Of a stretch of 64,000 nucleotides of DNA, positions 43,249 through 52,396 are shown piece by piece. Every line of letters starts with the position of its first letter. Positions within the stretch are counted from its first letter, which is position 1. The notes under the pieces are model-generated. The model was given only the letters and a program-made list of their open reading frames with translations, was not told where the DNA came from and did no database searches. Origin of the DNA: Bacteroidetes bacterium HLUCCA01. GTDB lineage: Bacteria; Bacteroidota; Rhodothermia; Balneolales; HLUCCA01. A program made the translations under genes and the position numbers. The stretch lies in NCBI GenBank assembly GCA_001314545.1, contig LIHN01000004.1:1-64000 (forward strand). Direction: 5' to 3'.

Positions 43249-45947
43249 TTGATCAGGGTAATTTTCTGAGTAGAATGAACAGGAGATAAGCTATTATAAC
43301 CCATTGCTGTAAAGCGTATTACATAAACACCTCCAGCCAGGCTAGCCGCATTGAATCTGACCTGATGCCTGCCAGCCGACACCTCATTGGCGAATACACC
43401 CGCTACCTGTCTGCCGAGCATATCATACAGTTTGATTTCAACCCTGGAGGGTTCGCCAACCGAAAATGGAATAACGGTTGCAGGATTGAAGGGGTTCGGG
43501 TAGGCCGGATGCAGGCGGGTCAGGGAGGGGAGGTCTCCATCGACCGGAACACCGACGCCTTCTTTAGGTTGGATGCGGGCCGATACGGAGGGACCGGGTT
43601 CGGCGGAGAATCGCTCGTCGAAATGTACGCTGGAAAAGCTGATTTGTGCCGTGGTATCCTGCATCGGTGAAAAAATGAGCTCGATTACGGTACGATTTAC
43701 GCCCCCGACCGACGAGATTGCAGCGATCCGGGCGCCGGAATCGGTGTAGAAGTAGCGGTTCAGCTGATTGAATGGGTCTACACCGGGCAGCTGAACCCGT
43801 TGGAGGGAAACCAGGCTGGAATCAAAATCAACATCCAAAAAGACCGAGGTGTAGCTGTCGCGCCGGGCCAGATCCAGAAATACCCGCAGGGTGTCGTCAT
43901 CGGGGGTCGTTCCAACCTGAAAGCGGGCGGAAAGATCGGTCTCCGTCAACGGTTCAACTGCGGCTACCCTCCCGGTCAGCGGTTCACCTGTGGTGTCATG
44001 GTACGCTGCCGGTTCAACTGCGGCAACCCTCTCCGTCAACGGTTCACTTGCAGCCGGCACCTTTGATTGCGCTGATGCCATAGTCTGTGTGCGCTGCATC
44101 AGCGAGGCTGCCGGATACCAGCCTGCCGCATCCGGGTCGGCCGGAAAACCACCCGAAATCCCGAACTCGGAGGCGCGCCAGACCAGAGCCGCATCAAACG
44201 AAGTAACCGCGCCGTCGCCGCTCACATCGGCCAATGCCGACTCTACACGCGGAAGCGAGGCTGCAGCGCCTGCGGGAGCCTGCACCACGCGCATAAGCAT
44301 CTCCTCAGCATCAGCGCGATTCGTCCTTCCGTCAGCGTTGAGGTCGCCATAAGCGTGAATGCCCCTTAACTCGTCCGACTCGCCTGCCGTGAACTGTGCC
44401 ACCAGACCCGATTCCGGACCGGCATTGGCCAGCACCAAACCCAGCCGCTCAACGTCAGCCCAGCTCCAGTTGGTGTGAACTCCCCGGAAATAGGCCTCCT
44501 CCGACGTCTCAGAAATCGGGGCACCATCGCCCGAAATCCCATTGAAATCCGTCGTCGAAGCAACGCGGGATGCACCTGCAGCCTCGTCAGCGGGCAGCGT
44601 TGATGCAAACTCGTCAACAGCTCCATCCCACAACACCAGCTCCCGAACCGATCCATCCGACATAAAACCAAGCATGGCCATTGTCTGCCGGCTGCTGTTA
44701 CGAAGCAGAGCCGCGGCTACTTCGCCCTGCAACCCGAACGGAGGGGTTATTTCGTAGAAACGACCCGAAAACGGGACCATTGACGGCTCCGGGGAAATAT
44801 ACGGAAGCGCAGCGGCGGACTGGGAGATAACCGCATTGGGGTACAGCGATGCATCCGTAAACCCGTATCCCGGCCGATGACGATCGCCGGAAGCCATATG
44901 CCAGGCCAGATTTCGCACAAACTCCGCCGAAAAATCGGCACCGCGAGCCTCGAGCGCCAGGTTCATGGCGTCAAACATGGGGATTAACGGTGTTTGCTGC
45001 ACCTCCCGCCATACATCCACCCAGAAATCGTGGCCGAATCGCTCCACATAATACAGCCCGAAGGTGGCCTGCTCGTACGCACGGGGAACGCCGCGGTGCG
45101 GACCCCGAAATACCGAGGTACTGGCTGTCAGGTAGTTCAGATAGTCCTTAACCGTGGGAAAAACCACTTCTTCGATCATCGTGGCATCCAGCTCCACCCA
45201 ATTTACCGTGCCGGCATCGCCGCGCCAGCGATTGGTGGCGAATTGAATGGCGTGTTTCATTTCATGGGCGATTGTAACCTTCAGTGAACCCAGCTGCTGC
45301 CCGTCGGGATCCTGATTCTGCGGAAAGCCGTTAAAATTGCGGTGTACCTCGATGTAGGTGGTCGGGTAGCTGATTCCATCCACCTGGACGGTCGTAGAGC
45401 GGGTGAGACCGTAGAAGGAAAAGTTGCGGAAGTAAATATCGTAGGGTCGACCCGGAATCAGAAAATCCACAAATCCGAGCTGCTCTACCAGATAGTTATA
45501 GCTTGAATCGGCATATGCTGCAGCGTATTCGATGTAATCCGGAATCCCGTTCTGATTCTCATCGAGGGAGGGCACTGCATGAATTCCTTCCAGGTCATAA
45601 TGGAGCCGGAATCGCGCAGAAGCACTCAGATAATCGGCGTCTGCAACCAATGGCGGGGCGTTGACAAGAGCGGCAACCTCGGTTGGAATCTGCGCCTTCG
45701 GACCCAGGCGATCGACCTCGATGAGCAGGGGGGTCATGCATCGGAGTCCGGCAAGGTCACTGAGGGTGTAGGAGCTTCCGGAATGCCCGTGATGGGCGAT
45801 GGAGTCAGACCGCTGCTCCGGTGGCACCTGACCCATGCCAATGCCGGGAAAGACCAGTATCAGCAGCAGGGCAAAATGTTTTACCTGCCCGAAAAGCCCG
45901 TGCTTTCGGATGTGTCCCGTACCCGGTAAAGACAAAATCGTACTCAT
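43245..45947 (-). CDS. Secreted putative zinc metalloprotease with dockerin-like pair and T9SS domain (copy A)
   Basis: The 900-residue paralogue of the next gene has HEMKH at 238-242, the matching DENQNGIPDYIE segment and WVELDATMIEEVV. Additional regions follow: two EF-hand-like dockerin motifs (DLNADGRTNRADAEE and DVSGDGAVTSFDAA), a repetitive stretch with EPLTxRVAA units, a cohesin-like beta domain (DLSARFQVGTTPDDDTLRVFLDL onward), and a T9SS sorting domain (AYPNPFNPATVIPF, AGGVYVIRF). The signal segment is HFALLLILVFPGIGMG. A dockerin-like module in the same chain as a cohesin-like one suggests calcium-stabilised surface assembly; that is inference. Divergent from trhO. Confidence 0.86.
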   Translation of the reverse strand: MSTILSLPGTGHIRKHGLFGQVKHFALLLILVFPGIGMGQVPPEQRSDSIAHHGHSGSSYTLSDLAGLRCMTPLLIEVDRLGPKAQIPTEVAALVNAPPLVADADYLSASARFRLHYDLEGIHAVPSLDENQNGIPDYIEYAAAYADSSYNYLVEQLGFVDFLIPGRPYDIYFRNFSFYGLTRSTTVQVDGISYPTTYIEVHRNFNGFPQNQDPDGQQLGSLKVTIAHEMKHAIQFATNRWRGDAGTVNWVELDATMIEEVVFPTVKDYLNYLTASTSVFRGPHRGVPRAYEQATFGLYYVERFGHDFWVDVWREVQQTPLIPMFDAMNLALEARGADFSAEFVRNLAWHMASGDRHRPGYGFTDASLYPNAVISQSAAALPYISPEPSMVPFSGRFYEITPPFGLQGEVAAALLRNSSRQTMAMLGFMSDGSVRELVLWDGAVDEFASTLPADEAAGASRVASTTDFNGISGDGAPISETSEEAYFRGVHTNWSWADVERLGLVLANAGPESGLVAQFTAGESDELRGIHAYGDLNADGRTNRADAEEMLMRVVQAPAGAAASLPRVESALADVSGDGAVTSFDAALVWRASEFGISGGFPADPDAAGWYPAASLMQRTQTMASAQSKVPAASEPLTERVAAVEPAAYHDTTGEPLTGRVAAVEPLTETDLSARFQVGTTPDDDTLRVFLDLARRDSYTSVFLDVDFDSSLVSLQRVQLPGVDPFNQLNRYFYTDSGARIAAISSVGGVNRTVIELIFSPMQDTTAQISFSSVHFDERFSAEPGPSVSARIQPKEGVGVPVDGDLPSLTRLHPAYPNPFNPATVIPFSVGEPSRVEIKLYDMLGRQVAGVFANEVSAGRHQVRFNAASLAGGVYVIRFTAMGYNSLSPVHSTQKITLIK
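43951..44070. repeat. Four 30-bp in-frame tandem repeats
   Basis: GGTTCAACTGCGGC-type units start at 43951, 43981, 44011 and 44041, exactly 30 bases apart; copies 1 and 3 are nearly identical over 20 bases, copies 2 and 4 diverge. On the coding (minus) strand they give the EPLTxRVAAV repeats in copy A of the metalloprotease pair. Confidence 0.85.
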
Positions 45948-45964
45948 TTCAGTTAAAATAACCG

Positions 45965-45972
45965 TATTTTTG
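45965..45972 (+). promoter_or_regulatory. Putative -7 promoter box for trhO
   Basis: TATTTTTG fits the TAnnTTTG -7 element of Bacteroidota-type housekeeping sigma factors and lies about 95 bases upstream of trhO in the divergent intergenic region. No matching -33 box at 19 to 21 bases spacing was found, so this is tentative. The surrounding AACCGTATTTTTG recurs at 52861-52872. Confidence 0.3.
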
Positions 45973-46067
45973 CAACTTCGTTACCCATTGAGCGGCAAAA
46001 TCATGCACAGCCGACCAAACAGATCACGAAACCCATCGATCCACGCACAAATGGCCTGTGAATATCT

Positions 46068-47045
46068 ATGTACAGCGTAATTCTCTACTATAACTTCACT
46101 CCCGTCGAAAATGTTCAGGCATTCATTGCCGAACATCGTTCTATCTGCAAGGACCTGTCGCTGAAAGGGCGCATTTACGTGTCGGATGAAGGCATTAACG
46201 GCACCCTGTCCGGCGCTACGGAATCGGTCGACCAGTACAAAGATTTTCTGCGCGGCAAGCCGGGTTTCGAATCAACTGAGTTCAAGGAAGACCATACAGA
46301 TCATATTCCCTTTGCCAAAATGATTGTCAAGAAACGGCCCGAAATCGTTTCCTTGAAGGCTGAGGAATTTATTCAACCCGGTACAGAGGGCGTGGTTTAT
46401 CTGGAACCCCATGAATGGCGGCGTGTTATGGAGTCGGGCGAGGATTATGTGATGATTGACGTGCGTAACGACTACGAATCGCGCATCGGGCACTTCGATG
46501 GAGCCCTGCTCCCGCCGGTCAAGAACTTTTATGATTTTCCACAGTGGCTGGACGAGGCGGGCATAGAAAAGGACCGCAAGGTACTCATGTATTGCACCGG
46601 CGGCATCCGCTGTGCAAAATTCTCGGTGTACATGAAAAAACAGGGGTATCAGGATGTAAATCAGCTCCATGGGGGTATCATCAACTACGGCTACAAAGAG
46701 GGAGGCGCCCATTTCAGGGGGAAATGCTTCGTCTTTGACGACCGCCTGGTGGTTCCGGTGAATCCTGACGATGAGGAACCCATCGCAACCTGTGAAATCA
46801 CCGGGGTTCCCTGTGATACCTACATCAATTGCGCCAATATGGAGTGCAATAAGTTGTTTATCTGCTCGGAGGAGGGTGCCCGAAAAACAGAAGGGTGCTG
46901 CAGCGAAGCCTGTATGCAGAGCGGGAAGAAGCGGCCTTTTGATCCGGACAATGCCTACGCGCCCTTCCGCAAATGGTACCACTATTTTGGTCCGGAATTC
47001 AAAGACCGGCAACGGGCCCGGGCGGCCTCGCCCAGCAAAGGGTGA
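46068..47045 (+). CDS. trhO: tRNA uridine(34) hydroxylase with rhodanese domain
   Basis: TrhO makes 5-hydroxyuridine at the tRNA wobble position using O2. The 325-residue protein has an N-terminal YceA ferredoxin-like domain (LKGRIYVSDEGINGTLSG) and a central rhodanese domain (VMIDVRNDYESRIGHFDGA) with the active-site loop YCTGGIRCAKFS containing the essential Cys. A C-terminal Cys-rich part (TGVPCDTYINCANMECNKLFICSEE) suggests metal binding. Its stop overlaps the start of the next gene (TGATG), implying coupled translation with an RluA-type enzyme; both modify RNA uridines. Confidence 0.95.
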   Translation: MYSVILYYNFTPVENVQAFIAEHRSICKDLSLKGRIYVSDEGINGTLSGATESVDQYKDFLRGKPGFESTEFKEDHTDHIPFAKMIVKKRPEIVSLKAEEFIQPGTEGVVYLEPHEWRRVMESGEDYVMIDVRNDYESRIGHFDGALLPPVKNFYDFPQWLDEAGIEKDRKVLMYCTGGIRCAKFSVYMKKQGYQDVNQLHGGIINYGYKEGGAHFRGKCFVFDDRLVVPVNPDDEEPIATCEITGVPCDTYINCANMECNKLFICSEEGARKTEGCCSEACMQSGKKRPFDPDNAYAPFRKWYHYFGPEFKDRQRARAASPSKG

Positions 47046-48250
47046 TGCTTCCGGGGTGGATGCATATTCCGCTGGGGGAGGCGGAACGGAACCGGCTCCG
47101 ACGCCACCTCCGGTACCCCGGTTCCACGGCTGCATCCCGCGATTTCGGTGACGATGCATCAGCTCCGGCTGCATTCAGCGATTCCGGTGACGATGCATCA
47201 GCTCTGGTTGCATCGCTGACGCTGGAAAAACGCACAACCCCGGACAATCCCATCACAGATCCGGAAAGGCAGTCTGAACACGATTCCGTTCAGCACTATC
47301 CATACAGCACGGTCCGACTGGTCGCCCCTTATGAGCATACCTATCAGTTTCGGGTCAAGCCCCGTGAAGCCGGCCAAAGCCTGATCAGCCTGCTTACAAC
47401 CCGATTCCCGTTCCGGTCTGCGCAGGAATGGAAGCAGAAAATTGATACACAAATGGTCCTGGTTAACAACCAGCACGCCCGTGGCGATGGAATTCTTAAA
47501 CCGAACGACATCGTATCACACCGAAATACCGGTGTGACAGAGCCCGCCATTCCTGACGACTTTCCCATTCTGTTCGAAAACGAGCAGCTCGTAGTGCTGG
47601 ATAAACCCGCACCGGTTCCGGTACATGCAGGAGGGCGATACAACAAAAACACCGTTATTTCGGTACTTGAATCTATGGGATACGCCTCGCTTTTCGTAGT
47701 CCACCGACTGGATGCCGTCACGTCCGGACTTTTGGTTTTGGCCAAAGACCCCAATTCCGCTAATCAATTGAAAGACAAGTTTATAAACGGATTAACAAAG
47801 AAAATGTATGAAGCCATTGTTTTCGGGGTTCCCCGGGAAGATTCAGCGGTAATCCGCGCCGCAATCCGCAGAAAACAGGGTATAGCGTTTGAATGCACGG
47901 ATGCCGATGACGGTATGATGGCAGAAACCCGGTTCGAGGTGCTGGAGCGGGGTTCAGGTTGGGCAAGGGTTCGATGTTTTCCGGTTACCGGCAGAACCCA
48001 TCAGATTCGGCTGCATCTGCGGGAATGGGGTTTTCCCGTCTGGGACGACCCGCTTTATGGCCCGCATACATGCACCAGGCCTTCTGACCTCCCTGTCGAA
48101 ACGCCGGATCAAAACCCACCATCATCAGGAATTCCTGCGAAAGGCGCGCCACAGCAAAAAAATGATTCAGACGATGGTTCCCCCGGTCTCATGTCACCGA
48201 TGCAGAACCGACCCATCAGCCTGGTCAGCCTCGACCTTCAGTTCAGGTAG
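47045..48250 (+). CDS. RluA-family pseudouridine synthase with extended N terminus
   Basis: The catalytic domain contains HRLDAVTSGLLVLAK with the nucleophilic Asp, the YEAIVFGVP region, TRFEVLERGSGWARVRCFPVTGRTHQIRLHL and the final GFPVWDDPLYGP, all RluA hallmarks. An S4-like region (FRSAQEWKQKIDTQMVLVNN) precedes it. The ATG at 47045 overlaps the trhO stop and gives 401 residues; about 90 of these before the S4 part are not conserved and include a 13-residue tandem repeat (GDDASA). The true start may be farther downstream. RluA versus RluC/RluD-type target cannot be told. The tail past residue 340 is also low in conservation. Confidence 0.88.
   Translation: MLPGWMHIPLGEAERNRLRRHLRYPGSTAASRDFGDDASAPAAFSDSGDDASALVASLTLEKRTTPDNPITDPERQSEHDSVQHYPYSTVRLVAPYEHTYQFRVKPREAGQSLISLLTTRFPFRSAQEWKQKIDTQMVLVNNQHARGDGILKPNDIVSHRNTGVTEPAIPDDFPILFENEQLVVLDKPAPVPVHAGGRYNKNTVISVLESMGYASLFVVHRLDAVTSGLLVLAKDPNSANQLKDKFINGLTKKMYEAIVFGVPREDSAVIRAAIRRKQGIAFECTDADDGMMAETRFEVLERGSGWARVRCFPVTGRTHQIRLHLREWGFPVWDDPLYGPHTCTRPSDLPVETPDQNPPSSGIPAKGAPQQKNDSDDGSPGLMSPMQNRPISLVSLDLQFR
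47141..47218. repeat. Two 39-bp in-frame tandem repeats
   Basis: Units starting at 47141 and 47180 share GGTGACGATGCATCAGCTC and the following TGCAT; each encodes 13 residues with core GDDASA. They lie in the non-conserved N-terminal extension of the RluA-type protein. Confidence 0.8.
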
Positions 48251-48288
48251 GTACCCCCAAAAAAAATCGGCGGCAGGGAAGCTAAGGC

Positions 48289-48915
48289 TTAATCGACCAG
48301 GAAACTGGATTTCAGGTCGCTCCAGGAAAAGCTCTGGCCCGAACCCACATCCGTCCAGGAAACGATACGCCACAAGCCGTCCTCGCCCGACTCCAGCAGC
48401 AGCACAAACCGCCCGTTGATATTGGTGGGAACACCCACATTGGCACGATTGTGGATCAGTGTCAGGGCATAGTCTGCCACAACCTGCTGCTGATTAACCG
48501 AGATAACCTCGATGGAGATTTCACTAAGCCGCAAATCGTGCCCGGTTGTATTCTCGGCAGCGGCGCGCAGGTTGTTGAAGTACAATTGTTCCTGATCCAG
48601 ACCCCAGTCCGACCATAGCTCCGGATTGCTCTGTAAGGCCGGCAAGGAGGGGTTAAACTCGAACGCGCCCTGATCCAGATTACGCAGGTAATTCTGGGTA
48701 TTCAGATTTTTCACCGCATTAATCAGATTATCCAGCACAATTTCAGGTCGGTCGGGCTGCAGGAAAATACCCGCCGTATCGCCTCCGGGAGGTTCAGCCG
48801 TCCGGGTTTCGAAAAGTGAACATCCGGCGGCCAGCCAGAACAATACCATAAAGGCAATCCATCGGGAACGGATTTCGGGCGAAGTGGCATCCATCATGGC
48901 ATTAGTATTGGGCAT
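48289..48915 (-). CDS. Putative lipoprotein of unknown function
   Basis: The 208-residue protein has a lipoprotein signal, WIAFMVLFWLAAGCSLF, with the lipobox Cys near residue 32, so it should be anchored in the outer or inner membrane. The mature part resembles an NTF2-like/SnoaL-type fold in composition, with EISIEVISVNQQQVVADYALTLIH and the closing GLWRIVSWTDVG strands, but I cannot name a family. Alternative starts are the ATGs at 48897 and 48894. It is 34 bases from the upstream alpha/beta hydrolase gene's end on the same strand. Confidence 0.75.
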   Translation of the reverse strand: MPNTNAMMDATSPEIRSRWIAFMVLFWLAAGCSLFETRTAEPPGGDTAGIFLQPDRPEIVLDNLINAVKNLNTQNYLRNLDQGAFEFNPSLPALQSNPELWSDWGLDQEQLYFNNLRAAAENTTGHDLRLSEISIEVISVNQQQVVADYALTLIHNRANVGVPTNINGRFVLLLESGEDGLWRIVSWTDVGSGQSFSWSDLKSSFLVD

Positions 48916-48948
48916 ACAATAGGTCAGACCGGAATTTACGTGGTCCCT

Positions 48949-49740
48949 TCAGGACTTGAAAAAAGTCTCTGTAATAATCTTGAACTGATGGGCGCGGTCA
49001 AGGAAAGCGTAGTGTCCTGCACCGTCAATGACAGCCAGTCCGGCATTTTTAATGCCTTTTTCCATACGTTTCGCCTGATATACCGGGGTGGCATCATCGT
49101 TTTTCCCCCACAAAAGCAGTACTTCCTGAGCGATATGCGGTAAGGTGGGTTCCAGATATTCGGAAACGGTTTTTACAAAGACCTCGCGCATGACACCGTC
49201 GAGGGTTTTGTAGTCGGAAGAGCCGAGCATTTTCCAGACCTTCGTTCCTCGCAGCCACTTCAACCCCCGCTCCGACAAGCCTTCCGGGAGCAGGGTGAAC
49301 GGAAATTTCAGGGCTTTGGCGGTGTATTTACGCAGATAGTATTTCGGCGGTCGTCTGGGTTTCATTCCGGCGCCTCCGGTAATCAGAACCTTATCAACCA
49401 GGGCAGTGCTTGCATCACGTGCGCACAGTTTCAGGGTAACCCTCCCGCCAAAAGAGTGTGCCAGCACATCAACAGGTCGTTCAAGCTGTTCGATGTAGGC
49501 CTGAATCATATCGGCATAGTCGTCAACGTTCCAGGCAACGGGCGGAGGTGGCGAATGGCCAAACCCGGGAAAGTCGATCAGATGGAAGGTCCGCTTGAGG
49601 CGGAGCGAGCTGCTGAGCGGTTTCATAATCTCGCTGCTCGCACCCCATCCGTGCAATATTATCAGTGGCTTACCCTTACCAAACGAGAAGGTCTTTACCG
49701 GCACCCCCTGGTAATCGAAAATCGATTCATTTATATCCAT
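48949..49740 (-). CDS. Alpha/beta-fold hydrolase
   Basis: The 263-residue protein has the oxyanion region LIILHGWGASSEI, the nucleophile elbow VLAHSFGGRVTLKL (Ser of H-S-F-G-G), a probable acid in LLLWGKNDDATP and the catalytic His in IDGAGHYAFLDRA. The fold and triad are complete. The Pro-rich SPPPPVAWNVDDYADMI is the usual cap-entry region. It could be an esterase or a C-C hydrolase; there is no context to decide. Cytoplasmic, no signal. Confidence 0.88.
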   Translation of the reverse strand: MDINESIFDYQGVPVKTFSFGKGKPLIILHGWGASSEIMKPLSSSLRLKRTFHLIDFPGFGHSPPPPVAWNVDDYADMIQAYIEQLERPVDVLAHSFGGRVTLKLCARDASTALVDKVLITGGAGMKPRRPPKYYLRKYTAKALKFPFTLLPEGLSERGLKWLRGTKVWKMLGSSDYKTLDGVMREVFVKTVSEYLEPTLPHIAQEVLLLWGKNDDATPVYQAKRMEKGIKNAGLAVIDGAGHYAFLDRAHQFKIITETFFKS

Positions 49741-49924
49741 TGTTGCAAGTTACACAAATCTCACACTAAAAGTGATGTAATGAATCGGCCATTTCCGACT
49801 CTATATATACAAGGGCAGGGTAGCCCTGACAACAAACAAGGGTGGCGCGCCGGACCGGTTCGCTGGTCCGGTGCCCATTTTTATTCAGACCGTGTTGCTC
49901 CCCGTAACCTTCACCTATACAGCG

Positions 49925-50719
49925 ATGCCTATGAAAAAAAACGCCTGGTTTTTCTGGATTGATCGCCTGCACATTACCCCTTCGGAACGGTACCTCGTTA
50001 CCGGGCTGATGGCTCTGTATGCCGTTCTGTGGCTTCTGACTCCTTTTTTCGAGACACGGAGCCACTTTGACGAGGCGTATTACGCCCCTCTTATGGCCGA
50101 ATTCTCAGCACTGACAGCCGACCGCTACGAGGCTGATAAATTGTTGCTGGATCAATATTACCCCGGACAGCAGGATACCATTGAGGTTCTGGCCCGAGAA
50201 CGGATTCCGGAATCCTTCCGGCAGATGGTTGACAGTGAACTGGAACGCAGGCAGCTGGAAACCGGACTCCCTATTGCAGCGGGCGCAGAAGCAAGCCTGA
50301 CGGACGGCGCAGGCTTCCCGGTCGGAGGCAGACCTTCAGCGGGAGATTTGCCCGTAACAGACGCTGCCGGTAACAATACTGCTGCTACTGCAGGCAGGTC
50401 ATCAATGGGAGATCCGCTCACCACCGATGCCGCTGTTACGAATACTGCTGCTGCAGGAGGCAGACCATCCACGGAAGATTTACCCGCACCAGGACCGTCA
50501 CCCGGCAGCCCGGCTGCCGACACCCTGCTGCAGGTTTCCCTCAACCATGCAAATGCCAGCGAATTGACACAATTACCGGGAATCGGACCCGTAATCGCCA
50601 GCAGAATCGTAGAATATCGGGCTGAAAACGGTCCTTTTCAGCGCAGGAAAGACATCATGAACGTCCGCGGTATTGGTCCGGCACGTTACGAGCAGATAAA
50701 AGATTATCTGACGCTGTAA
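49925..50719 (+). CDS. ComEA-like helix-hairpin-helix protein
   Basis: From the ATG at 49925 the protein has one membrane segment ([20 protein letters not shown]), a helical region, a repetitive linker of about 65 residues, and a C-terminal ComEA-type HhH domain: [28 protein letters not shown] followed by [21 protein letters not shown]. ComEA proteins bind DNA outside the inner membrane in transformation; single-pass anchoring with an HhH end fits that, though some such proteins have other roles. An ATG at 49871 would add 18 residues before the membrane segment. The linker contains 66-bp tandem repeats. Confidence 0.82.
   Translation: MPMKKNAWFFWIDRLHITPSERYLVTGLMALYAVLWLLTPFFETRSHFDEAYYAPLMAEFSALTADRYEADKLLLDQYYPGQQDTIEVLARERIPESFRQMVDSELERRQLETGLPIAAGAEASLTDGAGFPVGGRPSAGDLPVTDAAGNNTAATAGRSSMGDPLTTDAAVTNTAAAGGRPSTEDLPAPGPSPGSPAADTLLQVSLNHANASELTQLPGIGPVIASRIVEYRAENGPFQRRKDIMNVRGIGPARYEQIKDYLTL
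50327..50490. repeat. 66-bp in-frame tandem repeat, about 2.5 copies
   Basis: Units begin with GGCAG at 50327, 50393 and 50459, spaced exactly 66 bases (22 codons), encoding variants of GRPSxxDLPxTDAAxxNTAA in the linker of the ComEA-like protein. Confidence 0.85.
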
Positions 50720-50841
50720 ATTTGGACAATTTTTTTCAGAATTTGGCGGTTATAGGCAGTACTATATGCGATGTACCGGCGGTGTTTCCTCAAACTCAGT
50801 TCATACACCGGCAACCGGCTAACCCTGAAAAAAACCACTTC

Positions 50842-52392
50842 ATGCAGCATCAGATCCTCTGGGCCGACGACGAAATCGAGCAGCTTCGTCCACATATCAT
50901 CTTTCTGGAAAAGAAGGGTTTCATCGTTACCCCGGTAACCAATGGCGAAGATGCCCTCGCATTAATCCGGAAACAGTCTTTTGACCTGGTCTTCCTGGAT
51001 GAGCAAATGCCCGGAATGGACGGCCTGACCACCCTCGGACATCTCAAAGAACTGCGTCCGGCACTTCCGGTAGTAATGATTACCAAAAGTGAGGAAGAGC
51101 ATATCATGGAAGATGCCATCGGCTCACGGATATCCGATTACCTGATCAAACCGGTCAACCCAAATCAGATACTGCTCACCATCAAGCGAATTCTGGACCG
51201 CCAGCGCCTGCGAAACGAACATTCTGCACAGATTTACCTTCGCAACTTTAATCAGCTTTCCCAGCAGATTTATGCCGCAGGCGACTGGAACGAGTGGATC
51301 GCCATCTACAAACAGCTCACACAGTGGGATATTGAGATGGAATCGGGCGATGAAGCCCTCCGCCAGGTACTCATGGACCAGTTCCAGCAGGCGAACCGTG
51401 AATTCGGCCGGTACATTCAGGAGGAATACGCCTATTGGATGCGCGAGGATGCCCGGGACCGTCCCCGCTTGTCGCCCGATGTGCTCGAAACCTTTGTCAC
51501 CCCCCTCCTGAACGATGACAAACCCTGCTTTTTCATCGTCATCGACTGCATGCGGTACGACCAGTGGCTGGTATTTGAAAGTGTGCTCAATGAGTATTTC
51601 ACCATCAGTACAGATTTCTACTACAGCATTCTGCCCACAGCCACGCCCTACGCCCGAAATGCCATTTTCTCCGGGATGTTTCCCGAAGACATCGCATCTG
51701 TGTATCCCGATTTATGGAACATGCAGGATGATAACGAAAGCTCGCTCAACCGTCATGAAGATCAGCTGCTCGAGCAATTTCTGTCGCGCAAAAAACCGGG
51801 CATGAAAGCCCGTTACGAAAAAGTGCTCACCGCCGATGACAACAAACGGGTAAACGACAAGATCAAAAACTATCTGCAGCACCCCTTCAGTGCCTTTGTT
51901 TTTAACTTTGTGGATACCCTGGTCCACTCCAGGTCCGATTCCGACGTACTCAAGGAAATTGCACCGGATGTAGCGGCTTTCAGATCCCTGACCCGCTCCT
52001 GGTTCATGCACTCGCATCTGCTGCAAATTCTGAAAACACTGGCCTCGGAAGATGTGAATATTGTCATCACTACCGATCATGGCTCCGTTCGGGCGCTTCG
52101 TGACACCAAGGTTATCGGTGACCGCGACACCAGTACCAGTCTGCGCTACAAATACGGCAAACACCTGAAGGCTGATCGTGACGGTGCCATCCTGGTCAAG
52201 GATCCCTCCGCCTACCGGCTGCCCCGCACCCAGCTCGCTATGAATTACCTGTTTGCCCTGGAAGACTACTATTTCGTATACCCCACGAACTACCACAAAT
52301 ATCAGAATAAGTACAAAGACACCTTCCAGCACGGAGGTGCCACCATGGAAGAGATGATTCTGCCCATTGTGCATCTAAAACCCCGACGCTAA
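50842..52392 (+). CDS. porX: PorX-type response regulator with PglZ domain
   Basis: PorX regulates type IX secretion, usually with PorY. The start at 50842 gives [15 protein letters not shown], a receiver domain with acidic pocket WADDE, phospho-Asp in [14 protein letters not shown] (near residue 53) and SDYLIKPV with the conserved Lys. The C-terminal two thirds is an alkaline-phosphatase-fold PglZ domain ([36 protein letters not shown]-like [13 protein letters not shown]). It lies five bases before tsaE, the PorX-TsaE order known in many Bacteroidota. The upstream extension from a TTG at 50722 is not protein-like. It accords with the T9SS cargo proteins in this window. Confidence 0.93.
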   Translation: MQHQILWADDEIEQLRPHIIFLEKKGFIVTPVTNGEDALALIRKQSFDLVFLDEQMPGMDGLTTLGHLKELRPALPVVMITKSEEEHIMEDAIGSRISDYLIKPVNPNQILLTIKRILDRQRLRNEHSAQIYLRNFNQLSQQIYAAGDWNEWIAIYKQLTQWDIEMESGDEALRQVLMDQFQQANREFGRYIQEEYAYWMREDARDRPRLSPDVLETFVTPLLNDDKPCFFIVIDCMRYDQWLVFESVLNEYFTISTDFYYSILPTATPYARNAIFSGMFPEDIASVYPDLWNMQDDNESSLNRHEDQLLEQFLSRKKPGMKARYEKVLTADDNKRVNDKIKNYLQHPFSAFVFNFVDTLVHSRSDSDVLKEIAPDVAAFRSLTRSWFMHSHLLQILKTLASEDVNIVITTDHGSVRALRDTKVIGDRDTSTSLRYKYGKHLKADRDGAILVKDPSAYRLPRTQLAMNYLFALEDYYFVYPTNYHKYQNKYKDTFQHGGATMEEMILPIVHLKPRR

Positions 52393-52396
52393 AAGC

